From assembly GCA_905215105.1 (NCBI GenBank), contig CAJMOI010000023.1, forward strand, positions 1 through 20,323: a stretch of 20,323 bases of DNA. Reading direction: 5' to 3'. The stretch comes from an uncultured bacterium (GTDB lineage Bacteria > Bacillota > Clostridia > Oscillospirales > Acutalibacteraceae). How positions within the stretch are numbered: position 1 is the stretch's first letter; the number at the start of each line of letters is the position of its first letter. Below, one piece after another: positions 14,107 to 20,323 of the stretch. Below the pieces are notes generated by a model. The model saw only the letters and a list, made by a program, of their open reading frames with translations. It ran no database searches and was not told where the DNA came from. The position numbers and the translations under genes were made by a program.

Positions 14107-16035
14107 ATGGAAAAGCTGCGGCAAAGATTCAACAGCAAAGAATTTGCCAGCCGATACCACTATGACGGCGCACTGGGAGCTTTCTGCAGTCCGGAAGGAA
14201 CTTCCTTCCGGCTGTGGGCTCCCACCGCTCAGTCGGTGGAACTGCGGCTTTATCGAACCGGACACGGGGACAATGCCTTTTTTCGCATAAACCTTTCAAA
14301 AGAATCCAACGGCGTATGGTTCTGGTCTTCCCCTGAGAATCTGGATGGTGTATACTATGATTATGCGGTCACGGTGCAGGGAATTTTGCAGGAAACCGCT
14401 GACCCTTATGCCCGTGCCTGCGGCCTCAACGGCAGCAGGAGCATGGTCATTGATCTTGCCCGCACCAATCCGGAAGGCTGGCAAAAGGACGTGCCCCCAC
14501 CGAAACAGCCGGAGGATATCATTTACGAAGTTCATGTCCGGGAATTTTCCTGGGCGGAAAGCGGTGGCTTTCCGGAAAAAGTCAGGGGAAAATACAAAGC
14601 CTTTTCCTGTACCGGCACAACACTTTACCATGACGGAGAACATGTCACCGGAATTGACTGGCTGAAACGGCTGGGCATCACCCATGTACAGCTGATGCCG
14701 GTCTATGATTTTGGCTCGGTAGACGAAGGAAATCCAGAAGGCAGCTTCAACTGGGGCTATGACCCAGTCAATTACAATGTGCCGGAAGGCTCCTATTCCA
14801 CCGACCCGGCACACGGGGAAGTCCGGATTCGGGAGCTGAAAGAGCTGGTGCAGTCCCTGCATCAGAACGGCTTCCGAGTCATTATGGATGTGGTCTATAA
14901 TCACACCTATCACCGGGATTCCTGGCTGGAACGGACGGTGCCCGGCTATTATTACCGGCAATATCCGGACGGAACGTTTTCTGACGGCTCCGGATGCGGC
15001 AACGACATTGCTTCTGAGCGCTCCATGTGTGCCAAGTATATTCTCGATTCCGTTCTGTACTGGGCGGAGGAATACCACATGGACGGTTTCCGGTTTGACC
15101 TGATGGGCCTTTTGGATACCCAGCTGATGGAATCTATCCGAAAAGCGCTGGACGACCGCTGGGGACGGGGAGAAAAGCTGGTTTACGGCGAACCCTGGTC
15201 TGCCGGAAAAACCGCTCTGGCTGCGGGATTCCAGCTTGCGGATAAAGAACATCTTCCCTTGTTGGATACCCAGATTGGCGCGTTCTGCGACGGTATCCGG
15301 GATACTGTCAAAGGCTCCGTCATGGACCCGGAGGACAAAGGATTTGCCAACGGCGGCGCCCATTTGGAAAAGGATATTCTTCACAGCATTTCCGGTTGGC
15401 GCGGAAAGCATCAAAAATTTTCCGCTGTTGCTCCGTCCCAAATCATCAATTATCTTTCCTGCCACGACGACCTGACGCTGTGGGACAAACTGGTCATCAC
15501 GCTGGACCCGCAGAAGCAATATGACCGTTTTTCCCCTGACGTGCTCCGGGCTAACCGGCTGGCGGCGGCTGTCTGCTGTACCTGTCAGGGGCGGCTGTTC
15601 CTCCTTTCCGGAGAGGAATTCGGGCGCACCAAGCAGGGCAGCCCCAACACCTACCGGTCACCCATCACCCTCAACCGTCTGGACTGGGAGCGGGCATGGC
15701 AGAACCGGGAACTGGCGGACTATTACCGCGGGCTGTTTGCTCTTCGCAAAACGCTGCCTGCCCTGTGGGATAAATCGGAAACAGCCGGAAAACGGGTTTT
15801 GCAGAGCGAAATTCTGCGTCCCGGCTGTGTACAGGTGCTGCTGGACAACACCGGCGGCAATTACCGGCAGCTTTTGCTGGTATATAACGCATCGCAAACC
15901 CCACAGCCCCTCTCCCCGGGAGAAGGCTGGTTCCTGCTGGCAGACGGAGAAAACAGCTTCCTCTGGCAGGAGGAGCACCCGGTATCACAGCTGACGGTTT
16001 CGCCGGTCTCGGCCGTGATTCTGGGCAAAAAATAA
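14107..16035 (+). CDS. pulA: Type I pullulanase (GH13 debranching enzyme)
   Basis: The 642-residue enzyme hydrolyses alpha-1,6 branch points in pullulan, limit dextrins and glycogen fragments. It has an N-terminal CBM48-like beta domain (about 25-110, GTSFRLWAPTA), a GH13 barrel (about 135-540) and a C-terminal beta domain. The pullulanase signature appears as FNWGYDPVNYNVPEGSYS (214-231), with Phe where most have Tyr. Catalytic residues are nucleophile D331 in GFRFDLMG, acid/base E362 in YGEPW, and transition-state Asp D454 in SCHDD. Conserved DVVYNH (261-266) is also present. There is no signal peptide, so it acts in the cytoplasm on imported oligosaccharides or stored glycogen. AGGAG lies 6 bases before the ATG, 12 bases after the permease gene. 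Length is normal for type I enzymes. Confidence 0.95.
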   Translation: MEKLRQRFNSKEFASRYHYDGALGAFCSPEGTSFRLWAPTAQSVELRLYRTGHGDNAFFRINLSKESNGVWFWSSPENLDGVYYDYAVTVQGILQETADPYARACGLNGSRSMVIDLARTNPEGWQKDVPPPKQPEDIIYEVHVREFSWAESGGFPEKVRGKYKAFSCTGTTLYHDGEHVTGIDWLKRLGITHVQLMPVYDFGSVDEGNPEGSFNWGYDPVNYNVPEGSYSTDPAHGEVRIRELKELVQSLHQNGFRVIMDVVYNHTYHRDSWLERTVPGYYYRQYPDGTFSDGSGCGNDIASERSMCAKYILDSVLYWAEEYHMDGFRFDLMGLLDTQLMESIRKALDDRWGRGEKLVYGEPWSAGKTALAAGFQLADKEHLPLLDTQIGAFCDGIRDTVKGSVMDPEDKGFANGGAHLEKDILHSISGWRGKHQKFSAVAPSQIINYLSCHDDLTLWDKLVITLDPQKQYDRFSPDVLRANRLAAAVCCTCQGRLFLLSGEEFGRTKQGSPNTYRSPITLNRLDWERAWQNRELADYYRGLFALRKTLPALWDKSETAGKRVLQSEILRPGCVQVLLDNTGGNYRQLLLVYNASQTPQPLSPGEGWFLLADGENSFLWQEEHPVSQLTVSPVSAVILGKK

Positions 16036-16055
16036 ACAAGGAAGCGGGGGTCTCT

Positions 16056-18005
16056 ATGAAATTTCTTTATGGCAAGCAGGAGTTTTCCAGTATGGAGAGA
16101 AGCCGGGAAAGCGGCTGGCTGCTGACCAACGGTCTGGGCGGGTTTTCCTCCATGACCATTGCCGGGGAAGCCTCCCGGAACGACCATGCGGTGCTGATGG
16201 CCTGCACCAAAGCGCCCAACTATCGGGTGAATGTGGTACACCGGCTGCAGGAAAGCCTTTCTGCCGGGAAAGAAAGCACCTTCCTTTCCACCCAGCAGTT
16301 TGCAAAAGGGTCGCCGGAGGACGGTTGGAAACACCTTTCCTTTATGGAAATGGATGGCCTTCCCCGATGGGGCTTCGACTGGCAGGGGATGCGGGTGGAA
16401 AAACAGATGGCTATGGTTCACGGGGAAAACACCGTGGCCGTGCAGTACCGAATTTGTAATCAAACATCCCAGTCCTGTATCCTGCAGGTACGTCCGTGGA
16501 TGCAGTTTGCGCCCAAAGGGGAAGACCTTGCGCCGGAGACGGAATTTCTGGTGCAGGGGGATACCGTGGAAGCGGCAGGGCTTCGGCTCCGTGTGGTGAC
16601 TAATGGCCTGCTGGCCGAGGAACCTCTGCAAAAAGAAACCCTCTTTTATTCCTATGACATCTGCGACGGCCGGCGGTCTACTGGAGAAGCGGCTGCGGTA
16701 CTTTCTATTGAGAAAGAAGTTCCCCCCGGACACACCGGCCTGTTGGAACTGGTGTTCTCTCTGGAAGAATCACCCCTGTGCTGTGAAAAAATCCTGTATC
16801 AGGCGCAGCAGCGCAGAAGAGCGCTGGTTACCCGGTGCGGCCTAAAGGGCCAACTGGCCTGCCAGCTGGCGGAAAGCGCAGACGCTTTTATTGCCCGACG
16901 GGATTCCACCGGCGGCAGCACCATTCTGGCCGGCTATCCCTTTTTTGCCGACTGGGGGCGGGATACCATGATCGCCCTGCCCGGCTGTACCCTTTCCACT
17001 GGTCGATTTGAGGAGGCCAAAAGCATCCTGCAAACCTTCATGGAACATGAGCGGGACGGTCTGATGCCCAACCTTTTCCCGGAAGGAGAGAGCGAACCCC
17101 TGTATAATACCGTGGACGCGGCGCTGCTATTTATCAACTGTGTGTATCTGTATCACTGGTATACCGGAGACAGCGATTTTGTCCGGCAAGCGTACCCCAC
17201 TATTGAAAAGATCATGGAAAGCTATCAAAAAGGCACAGCATACCACATCCGGATGGAGGAAGATGGGCTAATTTCCGCCGGGGACGGGCTGGAACAGCTC
17301 ACCTGGATGGATGTGTGTATCGACGGGCATCTTCCCACGCCGCGCCACGGCAAGCCGGTGGAGATCAACGCCTACTGGTATAACGCCGCCTGTGTGATGA
17401 ATGCACTGGCCTCCCTGGCAGGCAGGGATGGTACACCGTACCGGGAACTTTCCCGCAAAGTCCGGGATTCCTTCCGGGAGAAATTCTGGTGGGAGGAAAA
17501 GCACTGCCTGCGGGATGTGCTTTCCGGCGGGCCCGATGAGGAACAGCTCCGCTGCAACCAGATCTGGGCGGTGTCCATGCCCTTTACCATGCTGGAACCC
17601 GAACAGGAGAAACAGGTGGTGGAGACAGTGGGAAAAGCTCTCTACACCCCGCTAGGCCTGCGCACACTGGACCCCAATGACCCGGATTTTCACCCCACTT
17701 ACGGCGGGCCGCAGGAAGAACGGGATTTGGCCTACCATCAAGGGACGGTATGGCCCTTCCCGCTGGGAGCCTATTATCTGGCCTATTTGAAAGTACACAG
17801 CCATTCTGCCGAAGCAGCCCGTCAGGTAAAAAATCAGATGGAAGCCCTGCTTCCCGCGCTGCGGGAGGGCTGTGCCGGACAGTTACCGGAGATCTATGAC
17901 GGCGAAACGCCTACCGTATCCCGAGGGTGCTTTGCCCAGGCGTGGAGCGTGGGCGAGCTGCTGCGGGCGGCGGAACAGCTGGAACGAAACGATATTTGCA
18001 TTTGA
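16056..18005 (+). CDS. Amylo-alpha-1,6-glucosidase / glycogen debranching enzyme (GH133 type)
   Basis: The 649-residue protein matches the bacterial and archaeal amylo-alpha-1,6-glucosidase family, which removes alpha-1,6-linked glucose stubs from phosphorylase limit dextrin. The N-terminal domain has NGLGGFSSMTIAGEASRND (25-43); many relatives have a TRRYHGLL-type motif where this one has SRNDHAVLM. The C-terminal alpha-toroid catalytic domain carries AGYPFFADWGRDTM (292-305), NTVDAALLF, LTWMDV, TPRHGKPVEIN (428-438), YHQGTVWPF and FAQAWSVGELLRA. There is no signal peptide; it is cytoplasmic. It lies 20 bases after pulA and 12 before glgP, so it probably works with the phosphorylase. Its ribosome binding site is weak (AAGGAAG at 12 bases or GGGGG at 5), which may lower its translation relative to its neighbours. 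The start is otherwise unambiguous. Confidence 0.92.
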   Translation: MKFLYGKQEFSSMERSRESGWLLTNGLGGFSSMTIAGEASRNDHAVLMACTKAPNYRVNVVHRLQESLSAGKESTFLSTQQFAKGSPEDGWKHLSFMEMDGLPRWGFDWQGMRVEKQMAMVHGENTVAVQYRICNQTSQSCILQVRPWMQFAPKGEDLAPETEFLVQGDTVEAAGLRLRVVTNGLLAEEPLQKETLFYSYDICDGRRSTGEAAAVLSIEKEVPPGHTGLLELVFSLEESPLCCEKILYQAQQRRRALVTRCGLKGQLACQLAESADAFIARRDSTGGSTILAGYPFFADWGRDTMIALPGCTLSTGRFEEAKSILQTFMEHERDGLMPNLFPEGESEPLYNTVDAALLFINCVYLYHWYTGDSDFVRQAYPTIEKIMESYQKGTAYHIRMEEDGLISAGDGLEQLTWMDVCIDGHLPTPRHGKPVEINAYWYNAACVMNALASLAGRDGTPYRELSRKVRDSFREKFWWEEKHCLRDVLSGGPDEEQLRCNQIWAVSMPFTMLEPEQEKQVVETVGKALYTPLGLRTLDPNDPDFHPTYGGPQEERDLAYHQGTVWPFPLGAYYLAYLKVHSHSAEAARQVKNQMEALLPALREGCAGQLPEIYDGETPTVSRGCFAQAWSVGELLRAAEQLERNDICI

Positions 18006-18017
18006 GAGGAGACAACG

Positions 18018-20279
18018 ATGATGGAACAGGCATTGCAGAAAATTCTCAAAGAGAAATTCAATAAAACACTGGAGACGGCGGACAGCCGGGAAATTTATAT
18101 CGCCCTGCTGACCTTTACCCGGGATAAAATGGCGGATATGCCTCTAAACGAAGGAAAGCGCAAGCTGTATTATGTTTCCGCGGAATTCCTCATTGGCAAG
18201 CTGCTCTCCAACAACCTCATCAACCTGGGGCTGTTTGACGAAGCCCGAGAGCTGCTCCACCGCTACGGCCATGAGTTGACGGAGATCGAGGAAGCCGAAA
18301 ACGAGCCTTCCTTGGGCAACGGCGGTTTGGGACGTCTGGCCGCCTGTTTCCTGGATTCCATTGCCAGCCTGAACCTGTGCGGCGACGGCGCGGGCCTCAA
18401 TTATCACGACGGCCTGTTCTATCAGAAGCTGGAAAACAACCATCAGTGCGAGGTAAAGAATCCCTGGATCACCCCCGACAGCTGGCTCACCGATACCGGT
18501 GTCCATTTTACTGTGGAGTTTGCCGATTTTACCATGGATTCCGTCATGTATGACATCTGCGTGCCCGGCTACCGCGGACATCGCAATACCCTGCACCTGT
18601 TCGATTCCCCCAGCGTGGATGAATCCATTATTGAGGACGGCATCTCCTTTGATAAGACCGATATCCCCAAGAACCTGACGCTGTTCCTGTATCCCGACGA
18701 CAGCGACGAGGCGGGCCGTCTGCTGCGGGTGTACCAGCAGTACTTCCTGGTGAGCAGCACCGCCCAGTTGATCTTGAAGGAGACCAAAGAGCGGGGCGGC
18801 GACCTTGCCCGTCTGCATGAGTATGTGGCGGTACAGATCAACGATACCCATCCCACCATGATTATCCCCGAGCTGATTCGTCTGCTGGTGAAGGAAGGCC
18901 TGACCATGGACGAGGCCGTGAAGGAAGTGAGCCTGACCTGCGCCTACACCAACCACACCATTCTGGCAGAAGCGCTGGAAAAGTGGCCTGCTGAATTCAT
19001 TGAGAAGGTCGCTCCTCAGATTATGCCTATTATTAAGGAACTGGACAAGCGCGCCAAAAAGATTTCCGATGATCCCAGAGTGGCCATTATCGATGAAGAC
19101 GATCGGGTGCATATGGCTCATATCGATATCCACTTTGGCTACAGCGTTAACGGCGTGGCTGCCCTGCACACCGAGATTCTGAAAGAGTCCGAGCTGCGGC
19201 CCTTCTATGACCTGTATCCCGAGAAGTTTAACAATAAGACCAACGGCATCACCTTCCGCCGCTGGCTGCTCCACTGCAACCCCTCTCTGGCGGCCTATGT
19301 GGAAAGCCTGATTGGTCCCGGCTTTAAAACTGACGCCATGGAGCTGGAAAAGCTGCTGCCCTTTGCCGAGGACGAAGCCGTATTGGAAAAACTGCTGGCC
19401 ATTAAGCAGGAAAACAAGGAAGAGCTCGCCAAGTACCTGAAGGAGACCCAGAATATCGAGATCAACACCGATTCCGTCTTTGATATTCAGGTCAAGCGCC
19501 TTCACGAGTACAAGCGCCAGCAGATGAACGCCCTGTATGCGGTGTATAAATACCAGCAGATCAAAGCCGGACACCTGCCGCCCCGTCCCCTTACCATGAT
19601 CTTTGGCGCAAAGGCGGCTCCTGCTTACACCATTGCCAAGGATATCATCCACTTTATCATGTGCCTGAGCCAGATCATCGACAACGACCCCGATGTGCGG
19701 GATTGGCTCAAGGTGGTTATGATCGAGAACTACAACGTGACCAAGGCCGCCAAGGTGATTCCCGCCTGCGATATCTCCGAGCAGATCAGCCTGGCCTCCA
19801 AGGAAGCCTCCGGTACCGGCAACATGAAGTTCATGCTCAACGGCGCTATCACGCTGGGCACTCAGGACGGCGCCAATGTGGAGATCGGCGAACTGGTGGG
19901 CGAGGACAATATCTACACCTTCGGCAAGAGCTCCGACGAGGTCATCAAGCTGTACGATACCAAGGGCTATTCTTCCGCCGCCATTTACGACTCCGACCCG
20001 GAGATCGCTGATTTGGTGGACTTCATTATCGACAAAAAGATGATCCGCATCGGCGACGTGTATTCCCTGTGCCGCCTGTATAAAGAGATTGTGGGCAAGG
20101 ACTGGTTCATGACTCTGCTGGATCTCAAGGAATATATCGCAGTGAAGGAAGCAATGCTGGCGGATTATGAGAACCGGAAAGGCTGGGCGAAAAAATCCCT
20201 GGTGAATATCGCCAAGGCCGGGTTCTTCTCCTCTGACCGCACCATTCAGGAATACAACGATGACATCTGGCATCTGTAA
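18018..20279 (+). CDS. glgP: Glycogen/starch/alpha-glucan phosphorylase
   Basis: The 753-residue GT35 enzyme cleaves alpha-1,4 glucosyl units with phosphate to release glucose-1-phosphate. Family motifs are in order: YYVSAEFLIGKLL (about 50-62), NGGLGRLAACFLDS, VQINDTHPTM, TNHTILAEALEKWP, TNGITFRRWL, FDIQVKRLHEYKRQ, IPACDISEQIS, and the cofactor site EASGTGNMKFMLNG, where K604 holds pyridoxal phosphate. It is some 40-60 residues shorter than E. coli MalP or GlgP and has a compact N-terminal half, as in a clostridial form. GAGGAG lies 6 bases before ATG 18018; a second in-frame ATG at 18021 is equally usable. Whether it prefers imported maltodextrins or stored glycogen is open. Its base composition is the most G+C-rich and C-ending of the operon, suggesting high expression. 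Confidence 0.97.
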   Translation: MMEQALQKILKEKFNKTLETADSREIYIALLTFTRDKMADMPLNEGKRKLYYVSAEFLIGKLLSNNLINLGLFDEARELLHRYGHELTEIEEAENEPSLGNGGLGRLAACFLDSIASLNLCGDGAGLNYHDGLFYQKLENNHQCEVKNPWITPDSWLTDTGVHFTVEFADFTMDSVMYDICVPGYRGHRNTLHLFDSPSVDESIIEDGISFDKTDIPKNLTLFLYPDDSDEAGRLLRVYQQYFLVSSTAQLILKETKERGGDLARLHEYVAVQINDTHPTMIIPELIRLLVKEGLTMDEAVKEVSLTCAYTNHTILAEALEKWPAEFIEKVAPQIMPIIKELDKRAKKISDDPRVAIIDEDDRVHMAHIDIHFGYSVNGVAALHTEILKESELRPFYDLYPEKFNNKTNGITFRRWLLHCNPSLAAYVESLIGPGFKTDAMELEKLLPFAEDEAVLEKLLAIKQENKEELAKYLKETQNIEINTDSVFDIQVKRLHEYKRQQMNALYAVYKYQQIKAGHLPPRPLTMIFGAKAAPAYTIAKDIIHFIMCLSQIIDNDPDVRDWLKVVMIENYNVTKAAKVIPACDISEQISLASKEASGTGNMKFMLNGAITLGTQDGANVEIGELVGEDNIYTFGKSSDEVIKLYDTKGYSSAAIYDSDPEIADLVDFIIDKKMIRIGDVYSLCRLYKEIVGKDWFMTLLDLKEYIAVKEAMLADYENRKGWAKKSLVNIAKAGFFSSDRTIQEYNDDIWHL

Positions 20280-20289
20280 GGAGGGCACT

Positions 20290-20323
20290 ATGAAACGAAC
20301 TGGCGTCCTGCTGGCTGTCTCCT
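20290..20323 (+). CDS. malQ: Start of probable 4-alpha-glucanotransferase (partial, runs off the window)
   Basis: Only eleven codons are visible: M-K-R-T-G-V-L-L-A-V-S. AAGGAGGG (20278-20285) overlaps the glgP stop and lies 4 bases before the ATG, so this is the next gene of the operon. The N-terminus fits clostridial MalQ proteins, which commonly begin with a short basic start and GVLLxxSSLP before YGIG. MalQ, which transfers glucan chains between maltodextrins, would complete the pathway. The evidence is short, and a hydrophobic start of another protein cannot be excluded. Confidence 0.5.
   Translation, partial: MKRTGVLLAVS

Noticed and set aside
13222..14265. A 347-codon His/Gln/Gly-rich open frame antisense to the MalG-type gene
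   Set aside because: It is a shadow of a conserved permease. Its Gly/His/Gln-rich composition is what reversed membrane-protein codons give.
14296..15519. A 407-codon open frame antisense to the pullulanase
   Set aside because: The sense strand has every GH13 catalytic motif; the antisense translation shows no domain.
18144..20288. A 714-codon open frame antisense to the phosphorylase gene
   Set aside because: The plus strand carries a complete phosphorylase with all motifs. The antisense frame is open because of the strong codon bias, has no recognisable domain, and its start has no supporting ribosome binding site that I could see.

Overview
The window looks like chromosomal DNA of a Gram-positive clostridial bacterium, probably a gut-type member of the Oscillospiraceae/Ruminococcaceae. 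That placement is inferred from strong AGGAGG-type ribosome binding sites, TTG/GTG starts, UUCG and T-tract terminators, an ECF sigma factor paired with an RsgI-like PepSY anti-sigma factor, a DegV protein, and a clostridial-style maltodextrin operon. I see no tRNA, rRNA, CRISPR array or insertion sequence.

Left part (1-5250): a leftward P-type cation ATPase whose frame stops before its phosphorylation domain; an orphan O-antigen-ligase-like membrane protein; a small uncharacterised leftward gene sharing a terminator with it; and a two-gene operon of an ECF sigma factor and a 567-aa membrane anti-sigma factor with four external PepSY modules. Middle part (5250-9300): a DegV fatty-acid-binding protein; an SGNH/GDSL hydrolase followed by a ZIP metal transporter, whose frames overlap because the hydrolase lacks its expected stop; and a membrane-anchored NodB polysaccharide deacetylase.

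Right part (9297-20323): a leftward LacI-family regulator diverges from a seven-gene alpha-glucan operon. The order is solute-binding lipoprotein, MalF-type permease, MalG-type permease, type I pullulanase, GH133-type debranching enzyme, glycogen/maltodextrin phosphorylase, and the first codons of what looks like 4-alpha-glucanotransferase (malQ). Gaps are 2-20 bases after the first promoter, so the genes are probably co-transcribed. Imported or stored alpha-glucan would be debranched by the pullulanase and GH133 enzyme, phosphorolysed to glucose-1-phosphate by the phosphorylase, and rearranged by MalQ. No transporter ATPase is present; such systems commonly use a shared ATPase encoded elsewhere.

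The most striking observation is a series of reading-frame lesions. The binding protein has an in-frame TGA at codon 4, before its lipoprotein signal. The MalF-type gene is split by what looks like a one-base deletion. The SGNH gene has lost its stop. The P-type ATPase is truncated. These are either real decay focused on uptake and membrane functions or sequence/assembly errors, and read-level data would decide. No clearly new biological system is evident; the sigma/anti-sigma pair is the most interesting intact module.
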